Assembly (NCBI RefSeq): GCF_018294505.1
Contig: NC_057808.1
Coordinates: 228,095,780 to 228,159,779 of the forward strand
Length of the DNA stretch: 64,000 nt
Reading direction: 5' to 3'
DNA from: Triticum aestivum
Lineage: Eukaryota; Streptophyta; Magnoliopsida; Poales; Poaceae
The number at the start of each line of letters is the position of its first letter. Positions within the stretch are counted from its first letter, which is position 1. The notes beneath the pieces are model-generated. The model saw only the letters and a list, made by a program, of their open reading frames with translations. It was not told where the DNA came from and did no database searches. A program made the position numbers and the translations under genes. Below are positions 1 through 10,961 of the stretch, piece by piece.

Positions 1-56
1 CGAAGCATGGTACGTAGGAAAAGCTGGCCACTCACCTCTGGAAGGATTGCTTCATT

Positions 57-335
57 ATGAAGGAGTATAGAAATTCCAAATTCTTCCAGAACAATCATGG
101 ACCGAACGGCGGCTCAGGATCCGGCTCTCACGGTCCGGGTTTTGGTGGTGGCGGTTCAAATTCCGGTTTCCAGGGCCAAGGCAATGAAGGTGGTTTTAAT
201 CAACAGTCTGGTCAAGGGAATCAGCAACAGCAGTCTGGTTATCAGAGTAACCCGAAGCAATTGAATAGTGGACAGTACCATATTTTCACCACAAGTTTGT
301 GTAAGCGGGATCAGAAGCTTCATAAAAGGGAGTGA
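57..335 (+). pseudogene. gag: Gag C-terminal fragment, Gly/Gln-rich (Tat A)
   Basis: This is the tail of the Gag region of Tat A. The 92-residue reading frame is rich in Gly, Ser, Asn and Gln, with repeated GGGG and GQGNQQQQ-type stretches, and ends in a basic segment. No zinc-knuckle CCHC is visible here; it may lie upstream or be absent. The frame ends at TGA 333-335, and homology to the following pol frame resumes from about 332 in the next frame. A one-base deletion around 330 therefore separates gag from protease, whereas Tat elements normally carry gag-pol as one frame. The start at 57 is only the first Met in the window, not the true gag start. Confidence 0.6.
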
Positions 336-1072
336 ATGCGGTTGAGCCGGCAATTCCCCGTTATTTGCGATGGTCTGAACACACTATTCTCTGGAGCCGT
401 GAGGATCACCCGCCCCGGGTTGATAATTTGGGTCACTGGGCTTTGGTGGTGGCGCCTTAGGTTGGAGGGTACATATTTACTAAGGTGCTCATGGATGGGG
501 GCAGCAGCAACTACATTCTTTACTATGAAACTTTTCATCGCATGAGCTTGACTAACAAAGATCTTAAGCCGTCAAACACTGTCTTTCACGGCGTGGTGCC
601 TGGTAAGTCGGCATATCCAGTGGGCAAAATATCTTTGGAAGTTGCCTTTAGAGATTATCATGATTCCAGATCTGAGACATTGACTTTTGAGGTGGTTAAA
701 ATCAAGAGCCCTTATCATGCTCTGTTTGGGCGGCCGGCTTATGCTAAGTTCATGGCACGACCTTGTTATGTTTATTTGCAACTTAAGATGCCGGGTCACG
801 AGGGTACCATCACAGTACATGGGAGTCAGAAGATGGCCTTGGAGTGTGAAGAAGGCGATGCTGCTTATGCTGAGTATGTTTGTGCAACAAAAGAGTTAAA
901 AATTTACCAGGATAATGTTAACCCGGCGGATATGACATCTTTGAAGAAGCCAACTACGGAGCATGATCCTCTGTTGAAGTTTAAGTCGGTGAACGACACT
1001 AAATTGGTTGATTTCGTACCTGGCGATTCATCCAAGCAGTTCAGTATCAGTGCTAATCTAGATCAGAAATAG
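332..1072 (+). pseudogene. pol: Aspartic protease region of Pol (Tat A)
   Basis: This part of the polyprotein corresponds to the retropepsin-like protease that cleaves Gag-Pol inside the particle. The motif LMDGGSSN, coded at 488-511, matches the D-G-G-S active-site variant usual in Tat elements, and a GRPAY segment follows about 80 residues later, as expected for the second protease motif. The frame is broken by TAG at 458-460 and TAG at 1070-1072, and joins gag through the frameshift near 330. It runs directly into the RT region in the same frame. Confidence 0.75.
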
Positions 1073-2509
1073 GAAAGCGCGCTCATCGAGTTCATCCGTG
1101 AGAACCGGGACATCTTTGCATGGAAACCTTCAGACATGCCAGGTGTACCGAGGGAACTCGCTGAGCACACTCTCAATATTGATCCAAAGTTTAAACCGGT
1201 TAAGCAATTCCTTCGCCGTTTCAATGAAGAGAGGCGCAAGGCCATTGGTGAAGAAGTGGCCCGGCTCTTAGCGGCTAGGTTTATTGTTGAAGTTTTTCAT
1301 CCTGAGTGGTTGGCTAACCCGGTGCTGGTACTTAAGAAAAACGGTACTTGGCGTATGTGTGTGGATTACACGGACCTAAACAAGGCCTGTCTGGCTGATC
1401 CTTTTGCTCTCCCCCGTATTGATCAGATAATTGATGCTACGGCGGGTTGTGAGCGTTTGAGCTTTTTGGACGCTTATTCTGGTTATCATCAGATCAAGAT
1501 GGCAGTTAAGGACCAGGAGAAGACAGCATTCATCACTCCTTTTGGAGCCTTCTGTTATGTGTCTATGCCTTTTGGGCTCAAGAGTGCCCAGGCGACTTAC
1601 CAGCGGTGTGTGCAAAATTGCCTTCGTGATCAGATTGGGCGCAATATTCATGCTTATGTGGATGATATTGTGGTGAAATCCAGGAAGAAGGAAACCTTGA
1701 TAGATGATTTGAAAGAGACCTTTGACAATCTCCGGGTCTACAAGATGATGCTTAACCCAGCCAAGTGTGTCTTTGGTGTACCAGCCGGCAAGCTCTTGGG
1801 CTTTCTGGTTTCTGAACGGGGTATTGAAGCTAACCCGAAGAAAATAAAGGCTATCACTTCCCTGGCTAAACCGGTGTGTATCAATGATGTTCAGCGTCTG
1901 GTGGGTCGTATTACGGCCTTAAGCCGGTTCATAAGCCGGTTGGGTGAAAAGGCTATCCCTCTGTACCAGATGATGAAGAAGACAAATCACTTTGTCTGGA
2001 GTGATGCTGCTGATCAGGCGTTTGAGGCCTTGAAGAAACAGTTAGCTGAGCCGTCGGTTCTTGCTGCTCCCATTGATAAAGAGCCTTTGTTGTTAGATGT
2101 GGCTGCTAATAGCCCAGCTGCCAGCGTGGCGATTGTGATGGAAAGGAAGGAATCATGCAAGGAATATCCGGTTCAGCGGCCAGTTTATTACATCAGTGAG
2201 GTGCTCATTGAGTCCAAGCAGAGGTATCCGCATTGGGAGAAGCTGGTGTATGGGTTGTTCATGGCTAGTCGAAAGCTCAAGCAATATTTTCTGGGTCATC
2301 CCATCACTGTGGTTAGTTCTGCTCCTCTAGGGGATATTATTCAAAACAGAGAAGCCACAGGTCAGGTAGCCAAGTGGGCCATTGAGCTCAGACCCCATGG
2401 TTTGAAGTATATGCCTCGCACAGCCATCAAGTCTCAAGCACTTGTGGATTTCATCAATGATTGGACAGAGCTGCAGATGCCTGAGGAGAAGCCGGATAGC
2501 ACATATTAG
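1073..2509 (+). pseudogene. pol: Reverse transcriptase and RT-linked RNase H region (Tat A)
   Basis: This is the Gypsy-type reverse transcriptase. It shows the stretch CVDYTDLNKACLADPFALPR (motifs 1-2), FLDAYSGYHQI, a FGLKSA segment, and the catalytic YVDD at 1655-1666. After the connection (KLLGFLVSERGIEANPKK) comes the RNase H region linked to RT, with PVYYISEVL and ASRKLKQYF. The frame is open for 457 codons from the Met at 1136 to TAG 2507-2509, but lies between nonsense codons on both sides. The stop at 2507 sits where RT-RNase H passes into the second RNase H, and it can arise from a Trp codon by one G-to-A change. Confidence 0.92.
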
Positions 2510-3541
2510 ACTATTCACTTTGATGAGTCCACGCAGTTGGAAGGCTCGGGGGCTGGAGTTATTTTGACTTCCCCACGAGGTGATAAATTTTGTTATGTTT
2601 TAAGGTTGATGTTCCCTTGTACTTACAATGCAGCTGAGTATGAAGCCTTACTCCATGATCTTCGAATGGCTAAAGAGATGAATCTAAGCCAGGTGAGGTA
2701 TTTCGGTGACTCAGATTTGGTGGCTCAGCAAGTTTCGGGCACTTGGGATTCTAAGGACCCAATCATGGCGGCTTATCGCCGAGAGGTGGATGCTATTGCT
2801 GGTCACTTTAAGGGCTATCAAGTAGAGCATGTTGATCGGAGGAAAAACGAGGCGGCTGATGCTTTAAGCCGGTTGGGGTCCCAGCGTAAGCCGGTGCCAC
2901 CCAATGTTTTCCTTGATATTCTGCATAACCCTTCAGTCAACTTGCCTACAGAGGAAGATCTTGCTATTCCTGACCCGGAGGCACAGCTGGTGGCGGCTCT
3001 TCATGCTATTCCTGATTGGACAGTTCCATATTTGGCTTATATAACCCGGGGCGAGTTACCTAAAGAGGAAACTTTGGCCAGGCAGACAACCCGGCGGTCT
3101 AAGTCAATGACTATTGTCAATGGAGAGTTGCACCATTGCAGTGTCACAGGGATGTTTCAACGTTGTGTTTCTCCTGAGGAGGGCCGTGAGATTCTACGAG
3201 AGATTCATGAAGGATATTGTGGTCATCATGCCAGCTCTAAGTCTCTCGTGGCCAAGGCTTTTCGTCATGGATTTTATTGCCCGACGGCTCATGCTGATGC
3301 AGAGGATTTGGTCAGTAAATGTGATGGTTGCCAGAAATTCTCGAGACGAGCTCACATACCGGCTCAAGAGTTGAGGATGATTCCAATTACTTGGCCATTT
3401 GCAGTCTGGGGGCTTGATATGGTTGGACCTTTCAAAAGGTCCAAGGATAAAAAGAGCCACCTTTTGGTGGCGGTTGACAAATTTACAAAGTGGGTTGAAG
3501 TAGAGCCGGTTAGTAAATGTGACGCGACGACAACGGTTTAA
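2510..3541 (+). pseudogene. pol: Second RNase H plus N-terminal half of integrase (Tat A)
   Basis: The first part is a second RNase H: GSGAGVILTSPRGD, then YNAAEYEALLHDLRMAKE and GDSDLVAQQVSG, with the acidic E and D residues expected in the active site. A duplicate RNase H at this place is characteristic of the Tat lineage. The second part is the start of integrase. Its zinc-binding region has H-x4-H-like spacing in EGYCGHHASSKSL and C-x2-C in SKCDGCQKF, and the catalytic core begins at WPFAVWGLDMVGPF. The frame is intact for 334 codons and stops at TAA 3539-3541, inside the integrase core. Confidence 0.85.
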
Positions 3542-4276
3542 TTCATCAAAAAGGTGATTTTCCATTTTGGTTTTCCCCACAACATTATAACTGATAATGG
3601 CACTAATCTATCCAAAGGTGCTATGAAAGAGTTTTGTCAACGAGAGCATATCCGACTTGATGTGTCGTCAGTAGCTCACCCCTAGTCCAATGGTCAAGCT
3701 GAGAGAGCTAATCAAGAAATTTTGTGAGGCCTCAAGCCCCGGCTCATGGTCCCTTTGTAGAGGACACCGGGTTATTGGGTGGAGGAGTTACCCTTAGTTT
3801 TATGGAGCACCAATACCACCCCCAATAGATCTACGGGTTACACGCCTTTCTTCATGGTTTACGGAGCAGAGGCGGTTCTCCTTAGTGACATCCGTCACGA
3901 TTCGCCTCGTGTGGCGGCTTATGTTGAAGCTGATAATGAAAAAGCACGTCAGGATGCTATTGACCTGTTGGATGAGGAACGTGACCTTGCGGCAGCTCGT
4001 TCGGTGATTTACCAGCAAGATCTGTGTCGTTATCATAGCCGCCGGTTTAAAACCGGGACCTTTCAAGAAGGCGATTTGGTGCTCCTGCTTATCCAGGATC
4101 AGACTAATATGCACAAGCTTTCCCCACCTTGGGAAGGGCCCTTTGTGGTCAGTAAAAATCTGAACAACGGGTCATACTACATTGTCGATGTTCGAGACCA
4201 CAAGGACTCACACACGTCGGAGGAGGAGACCCGCCGGCCGTGGAATATTGCTCATCTTCGGCCTTACTACACCTGA
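3542..4276 (+). pseudogene. pol: Integrase core and C-terminal region (Tat A)
   Basis: This completes integrase in the same frame as the preceding pol segments. The second catalytic Asp lies in HNIITDNGTNL and the Glu in SNGQAERANQEIL. The C-terminal part has YTPFFMVYGAEAVLL, an EGDLVLLL stretch and PWEGPFVVSKNLNNGSYYI, as usual in Gypsy integrases. Nonsense codons are TAG 3683-3685, TGA 3725-3727 and TAG 3758-3760. Together with those at 458, 1070, 2507 and 3539, all are explicable by one C-to-T or G-to-A change. The natural end is TGA at 4274-4276. An AATAAA-like signal follows at about 4330. Confidence 0.85.
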
Positions 4277-5653
4277 GCCACTGGCTCTTGTGATGTACAT
4301 ATTTTGACAATATATATATTAGGATGAATGTAATAAAGCCGGCATCCCTGATAATTCAGGGCCTCTATCGTTTCATTTCTGAGAATAATGAGTCTTTATT
4401 GTCACTTTATATGATCACTTGGGGGCTTCCTCTCATTGAGCATAGCTATGACTACCCTCTTGATCCAGCTTGTACGCCATAATTACCAAATACTTGGGGG
4501 CTTCCTGCTCATTGAGCATAGCTATGACTACCCTCTTGATCCAGCTTGTACGCCATAATTACCAAATACTTGGGGGCTTCCTGCTCATTGAGCATAGCTA
4601 TGACTACCCCGCTGATCCGGCTTGTACGCCTGGAATCAAATATTACTTGGGGGCTCTTTGTTAATGGACAGAGCTTTGATGGCCCTTGTAATAGGCTTGG
4701 ACGCCAGGTGTATTCACCAAAAAATCCGGGTTATCCTGCCTTTGTAAGTCTGCCACTCCGCCTAGGTAATCCTGGAATGACTTTCCGTACTCTTGACAGT
4801 CAATCTTATACAAACCCTGATCTTGTCAAAGTTAAAACGGCGATTGGTTATGTGAGGCCCGGCTTAGAAGGTTTGAATGAAGGTTTAACTCAGTGGTTGT
4901 GCGGCCCTTGAAAAGCACTTGACTTTGAGGCTTGGCAGCCTATGAAAGCCTTGTTTTTTGATTTATATTTGATTTGAACATTTTTTGAGATTCATCTCTT
5001 ATGACATGTTAATACATGGTTGAAGACCGATGAGGCCTCTATTGCCTTATGGTTCATATATGAATCTAAACGGATTTTATTAACCCGGCCTGGCTTTGGA
5101 CTTTAAGTCGCCAACGTATGATGATTTTTGTGCTTGGAGTACTGGCTCTAAGTTTGGGATGATACCCCTTGCTGCATATGGCATTATGAGCCGACGGTAT
5201 GAATCAATTGAACAGGGCATTGTGCTCTCAATCTTTGGGTTGTAACCCTTACTGCACAGGTATGACAAGCCGGCAGTGTGAGCAAATATCACAGGTATGA
5301 TATTTTGTTATAATTATATGAGGTTGTGATTAAACCAGCCCTGGCTACGGACTATTTTAGTCACTAGTGGTTTTTATATGGGGTATTGTGACCCGCCCTG
5401 GGGTAAACCACCAGGGCACTTGTGATCTATTTATGTGCAGGACAATTGATAAATCTACTCTGCATAATTGATGATATCATGAGCATAAGTGGCAGATCTT
5501 CAACTGACGGATCAGCAGTGTTATGCAAACAAAATGTGCATGATGGCACGGCAGATCACAGTTTAACTAGCCTATTACAAGGCATCCGATAGCCCAAAGA
5601 GGATAAGTGTTTTTGGAGCATAAACATTAAAGTGCTATGGCTAATACACCGGC
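4277..5653. other. Non-coding spacer between convergent pol and antisense gene (Tat A)
   Basis: No credible gene is visible. The segment separates the 3' end of pol (+) from the 3' end of the antisense gene (minus), so it should contain both terminators and 3' UTRs. It contains a 3-copy tandem repeat (4417-4644) and several degenerate copies of an ATGGCA/TTGTAACCC-type motif around 5150-5290. The 121-aa frame at 4546-4911 arises from the tandem repeat and is not supported as a gene. Confidence 0.6.
4417..4644. repeat. Tandem repeat, three units of about 76 bp
   Basis: Three near-identical units begin with ACTTGGGGGCTTCC at 4417, 4492 and 4568; a partial fourth start, ACTTGGGGGCT, is at 4645. 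The first two units differ by about one base and the third is more diverged. The G-rich start of each unit resembles the polypurine tracts of Tat elements. Similar CTTGGGGGCTA stretches recur at about 6747, 6902 and 6977. Confidence 0.9.
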
Positions 5654-6309
5654 TCATGAATATTGGCGGGTTGAAGCCTCCAGCTCATCCTGCACTCCTT
5701 CTTCTTCTTCGGCTCCTTGAGTATCCATTAGCTGGAAGTCAGGCATAGCCCAGTTGATACCGGTCAACGCTCTAAACACAGCTTCATCATCAATAAGGTT
5801 GGATGGATCAATGTCAGGGGCGAAGGTGTGCTTACGAGTTGGCGGGATGAGATTCGTCTCCTGATGAATCGGCGCCTTCACTTTCTTATTCTCAGCATCA
5901 TAAGCTGCCTGGTATGTTGACAGATTGGTTTCTTCGGCCAGCTTACTTGCTAATGGACGCATTGCTCTTGTTATCTCTACAAAGTCGTCAGCACTGAAGG
6001 CAGATCCGTCCTCTTTGACACTTGGGCAACCATTGGCCAAGTCTTCTGGATCCAGGTCGGATTGCCACACTTTTACCCGGCTTAAAGCAGTCAAAGCGTC
6101 GGCTCTAGCAGATGCTCGCTTTAAATCATCGATCCTTTGGGGCAGCACTGATAACCTCTCCAATGTATCCTTGATGAGAGTGGGTGTAGATTTCTTATGC
6201 ATCGTAGCAGCAATGGTACGTTGGGTGCCAATGTATAGCTGTTCCACAAGAGTGTAGACAGCCTTCAGCTTGAGGTGCATATCTGAGCCCGGCTTGACGC
6301 TTCGGGAGC
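5654..6309 (-). pseudogene. Antisense gene of Tat A, last coding exon
   Basis: This is the 3'-terminal exon of the antisense gene that runs from about 19.8 kb. It reads about 208 residues from the Met at 6280 and ends at the stop at 5654. It starts just after an acceptor AG (intron 6310-6389). The C-terminal protein is helical and acidic, with an Asp/Glu-rich tail (AEEEEGVQDELE). It resembles in position and composition the last exon of the Fatima-like copy (59747-60168). This exon is intact, unlike the earlier ones. The function is unknown. Confidence 0.7.
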
Positions 6310-6389
6310 CTATATTCGTAAAAATCTCGATAAGCCGGTAGATGAATATGATATGATTGCTGGTGACAGGGAATTATTTTTCTACTTAC

Positions 6390-6666
6390 CGAAGATGGCT
6401 GATGTCATGTTATTGATTTGATGCTTTAAGCTGGATAACTCTTCAGTCACCGGCTTAAGGGCTGCTTCGACCTCCTCTGCTCACTTCAATAGAGCCGCCT
6501 TCTCGGTCTCCCAGCCGTCTTTGTCATTGTTGAAGCTATGTTTCAACTGTTCAACGTCTTCCAGTGCAGTCTTCAGTTCTGACTTGGCCTTGGATGTTTC
6601 AGACTGCTGAGTTTTGATGTTGGCCTTCAGATCATTGAGTTGAGAATCCTTCTCAGTTAGTTCAGC
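6390..6666 (-). pseudogene. Antisense gene of Tat A, coiled-coil exon
   Basis: This exon is bounded by an acceptor AG at 6667-6668 and a donor GTAAGT at 6389-6384. It codes for a charged heptad-like helix (ELTEKDSQLNDLKANIK and following), most likely a coiled coil for self-association. An in-frame TGA near 6480 breaks it; reading beyond the stop in the same frame leads cleanly to the donor site, which supports both the exon model and its recent inactivation. Confidence 0.7.
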
Positions 6667-6987
6667 CTGTGACATGAGAAAACATGGAAGATATTAGGAT
6701 CATGATTATTTTTTAAGTCCCAAGCACAATCCAAGTTTTTTCCTTGGCACTTGGGGGCTAATGCCTATTGCTTTTTTCAAAGAAGAATTTATCTGCTAAC
6801 CCAGGAACACTAATATGATCCGGTTTACCAAAGTTACATATGGAAGTGTTGATTTCATCAATATCGGTAAGTCTCGATTTAACTATGCTAGTTAAACCGA
6901 CCCTTGGGGGCTACGGATGCGAAGTTGATTCCTGCTACTTAAAGTCCTGACTTAAACTTGATGCTTTAAGCCGGCCCTTGGGGGCTA
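6667..6987 (-). other. Intron of the antisense gene, left part (split by nested element)
   Basis: On minus, the donor GTAAT at 16945 is followed by 128 bp up to the nested element. The intron resumes at 6982-6987 and ends with the acceptor ...GTCACAG at 6667. Without the insertion the intron would be about 450 bp. The nested element's TSD GGCTA is at 6983-6987 and 16818-16822. This part contains three CTTGGGGGCTA-like purine stretches. Confidence 0.7.
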
Positions 6988-9900
6988 TGTGACGCCCCCG
7001 ATTCAATCGTACACTAATCATGCACGCAAATGTGTACGATCAAGATCAGGGACTCATGGGAAGATATGACAACACAACTCTACAACATAAATAAGTCATA
7101 CAAGCATCATAATACAAGCCAGGGGCCTCGAGGGCTCGAATACAAGTGCTCGATCATAGACGAGTCAGCGAAAGCAACAATATCTGAGTACAGACATAAG
7201 TTAAACAAGTTTGCCTTAAGAAGGCTAGCACAAACTGGGATACAGATCAAAAGAGGCGCAGGCCTCCTGCCCGGGATCCTCATAACTACTCCTGGTCGTC
7301 GTCAGCGGGCTGCACGTAGTAGTAGGCACCTCCGGGGTAGTAGGAGTCATCGTCGACGGTGGCGTCTGGCTCCTGGGCTCCAGCATCTGGTTGCGACAAC
7401 CAGGTAGAAAGGAAAGGGGGAAAAGAGGGAGAAAAGCAACCGTGAGTACTCATCCAAAGTACTCGCAAGCAAGGAGCTACACTACATATGCATGGGTATA
7501 TGTGTAAAGGGCCATATCGGTGGACTGAACTGCAGAATGCCAGAGTAAGAGGGGGATAGCTATCCTGTTGAAGACTACGCTTCTGGCAGCCTTCATCTTG
7601 CAGCATGCAGAAGAGAGTAGATTGAAGTCCTCCAAGTAGCATCGCATAGCATAATCCTACCCGGCGATCCCCTCCTCGTCGCCCTATTAGAGAGCGATCA
7701 CCGGGTTATATCTGGCACTTGGAAGGGTGTGTTGTATTAAGTATCCAGTTCTAGTTGTCATAAGGTCAAGGTACAACTCCGGGTCATCCTTTTACCAAGG
7801 TACACGGCTATTCGAATAGATAAACTTCCCTGTAGGGGTGCACCACATAACCCAACACGCTCGATCCCATTTGGCCGGACACACTTTTCTGGGTCATGCC
7901 CGGCCTCGGAAGATCAACACGCCGCAGCCTCACCTAGGCTCAACAGAGAGGTCAGCACGCCGGTCTAAATCCTATGCGCGCAGGGGTCTGGGCCCATCGC
8001 CCATTGCACACCTGCACGTTGCGTACGCGGCCGGAAGCAGACCTAGCCCCCTTAATACAAGCGCGAGCTTACGGTCCAATGCGGCACGCGCCACTCAGTC
8101 GCTGACGTCAAAAAGAGCTTCGGCTGATACCACGACGTCGAGTGCCCATAACTGTTCCCGCGTAGTTGGTTAGTGCGTATACACCAAAAGGCCAGACTCA
8201 GATCAAATACCAAGATCTCGTTAAGCGTGTTATTTTGAAGTAACCGCGGACGTCGACCAGGGCCAGGCCCACCTCTCTCCTAGGCGGTCTCAACCTACCC
8301 TGTCGCTCCGCCACAAGTAACAGTCGGGGGCCGTCGGGAACCCAGGCCCACCTCTATCGGGATGGAGCCACCTGCCCCTTCAGCCCCCATCTCCGAACAG
8401 TATCGTAAGTAATGTAACAGTATAAAGTATATAGCATATGCCCGAGATCACCTCCTGGAGTGATCACGGCCCAGTAGTATAGCATGGCAGACGGACTAGA
8501 GTGTAGGGCCACTGATGGAACACTAGCATCCTATACTAAGCAGTAGGATAGCAGGTAAGGGTAACAACTGTAGCAACAATGACAGGCTATGCAGCAGAAT
8601 AAGATTAACCGAAAGCAGTAACATGCTACACTCTTCTAATGCAAGCAGTATAGAGAAGAATAGGCGATATCTGGTGATCAAAGGGGGGGCTTGCCTGGTT
8701 GCTCTGGCAAGAAGAACGGATCGTCAACACCATAGTCGAACTAGGGGTCACCGGCAGCCTCGGGGTCTACCGAAAATAAGTAACCGAGGGGGAACACAAT
8801 AAATAACGGAGCAATCAAAGCATCACAAAGCATAACATGGCAATGCGCGGTGCTAGAGGTGACCTAACGCAGTAAGAGGTGATACCGGCGAAGGGGGGGA
8901 ATATCCGGGAAAGTATCCTCGGTGTTTCGCGTTTTCGGACAGATGAACCGGAGGGGGAAAGTTGTGTGTTTGCTATGCTAGGGATGTGTGGCGGACGAAC
9001 GGGTTGCGTATTCGGATTCGTCTCGTCGTTCTGAGCAACTTTCATGTATAAAGTATTTCAATCCAAGGTACGTTTTATTTTATATTAATTTTTAAAGTTT
9101 TAAACATTTTTAGAAATTATGGAATTAATATTTATTCGAAAAATACCAGAGGGAAACACTGGGTGCACCCGGTGCAGTGCACCATGGGTGCACTAGTGAG
9201 GCTGACCAGTGGGTCCAGTCAACTGCTGACTCAGCAGTTGACTCGTCCACAGTTGACCAGTCAACTGGTCTGGTGGAACCCGCATGTCACTATGTGATTA
9301 ATCTAATTAACTAAATTTCATCAATTCACTATTTAATGAAATATTTTACTAATGATTATTTTTATTTCATATTTTTTAAGGGGTGGGCCACACACGTCAG
9401 CCACACTTTAAGTTTACGGGGGGAATTATCCCCACTAATCGACAGGGGGAGGGCCGGCTGGGCACGCTCAGGAGCCGATGGCTCCGGCAGCCACAGTCAG
9501 CAGCAGCGGCTGCGGGCAGGCGAAGTAGGGCGGCGGCAGCGCAGGCGGCCGGAGGCGGGCGCGCGGCCAGGCGACAATCGGGGCGGGCTCAGCGGCGGTG
9601 GACGCAGGCGGCTGCATCGGCAAGGGGGGCAGGCAGCAACGGCAGGGAACGCCGGGACGAGGCAGCGTCAGGCGAGGTGGGAAGAACGGTGGAGTGGGGT
9701 GAGCACGGGCGGCAGGGGGAAGCGCGGGCGAGCGGGATGGCCGGGGCGCGCGGGGCTGCGTAGGCGGGCGCCGAAGCGGGGTGAGCGGGGCGAGGCAGAG
9801 CATGGCCGCGGGCGAGGGGAGCGACGGACTCGGGCGGGCGAGCGCGTGTTGCGGAGCAGCAACCGCGCAGTAGGCAGGAGCAGGGGAGGAGCGGCCCCAG

Positions 9901-10949
9901 GCCCGGCCGGAGCAAGACGAAGAGGACGGCGGGACTACGGCTCTACCTAGCTACAGTTCGAGACCGAGATTAATGACAGGGGGAATTGCAGTGGTGCTCA
10001 CAGCGAGGGAGACGACGGAGAGCTCGCGTGGACGCGGGGAGGACTGGAGCAGGGCTAATCGCCGGCAAGGGCGACGACCGCCATGGGTGACGAGGAGGCC
10101 GAAGGCGACGAAGCAGCCACATCCCGTCCGATCTGTGGACGTAGTCGACGTAGGGGTCGACGGTGCTGCTCTTGGCATCCTATGGCGCCGTGGGGAAGCT
10201 CTGGTGCGCGCGGTCGATGACGGTCGCAGTAATGGCGAGGCGGCGGCGGCTGCACTCTCGGGCGATGAAGAAATCGACGAGTGAGGGCGAGCGGGGAAAA
10301 ATGAGAGAGCTAGGGTTCGGCAACCGCGTTGAGTAGGACTTGTAGGACGCCGGGGGTCCACGGGATGGCCGGCACGTGGCCGATCCGCGACGTGGACGGA
10401 CACACGGCGGCCACCCAGCCCCCTGTGAACAGAGGAGGGAGATGACCTCCTAGTGGATCGGGCCTGTACTGCTCCAACGGGCTGAAGCGCACAGTAGTGC
10501 GTTGGTATTTTCCCTTTCTTTTCTGCCAAACATTTCAGTCATTGTTTTGCATTAGTTTGAGCTACTAAATGATTTTTTTGTACATGATGAAACTTGACAC
10601 ATAAATCAAGCACAACACTACTAGGTTGCACAAAAAGTTTGGGGTTAATTGGAACAATTCAATTTTAGTTTTGAATTTAAATGGGCTTACTTAATGTTGG
10701 TCCACTCTTTTAATATCCACGAGCATTTTTATAATTTCAAAAATGTTAAATATTACATGAAAATTAGCTAGTGATTATTTGCAACCCATCGCACATTTTT
10801 GCTTGCCAGTTTGAGGAAATTAAAATTTGACTTGTTTTTGGAATTTGAATTTGATCGGTTTCGAACTAACGCGAGATTAGCAACAATAATCAAAGTGATG
10901 TGGCATCATTAGCAGAGAATTACTGTAGCTTAATTATCCGTGCGTCACA
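6988..10949 (-). repeat. 3' LTR of the nested non-autonomous element (3962 bp)
   Basis: It starts TGTGACGCCCCC and ends GCGTCACA. It matches the 5' LTR at 14832-16817 except for an extra block at 7029-9016 and small indels. The segment 9420-10300 is very GC-rich, with many CpG, and resembles a plant first exon or CpG island. A 192-codon open frame across 9951-10529 (minus) has a shorter counterpart in the other LTR but low-complexity composition, so I do not treat it as a gene. Flanking parts are AT-rich. Confidence 0.9.
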
Positions 10950-10961
10950 ATTCTCCTCCAC
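10950..10961 (-). other. Polypurine tract of the nested element
   Basis: On minus the sequence immediately before the 3' LTR reads GTGGAGGAGAAT, the purine-rich primer for plus-strand DNA synthesis. It directly abuts the LTR start TGTGACGC. Confidence 0.85.

Noticed and set aside
4417..4644. Regular repeats considered as a CRISPR-like array
   Set aside because: Units are contiguous with no unique spacers, in a plant retrotransposon; an ordinary tandem repeat.
7286..8173. Frames of 111-125 codons in the 3' LTR of the nested element
   Set aside because: No domain, no start context, and the region is absent from the 5' LTR.
9336..10529. Long GC-rich open frames on both strands (up to 204 codons)
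   Set aside because: They overlap on all frames, are Arg/Ala/Gly/Pro low-complexity, and lie in an LTR. Open frames are expected in GC-rich DNA because stop codons are AT-rich.
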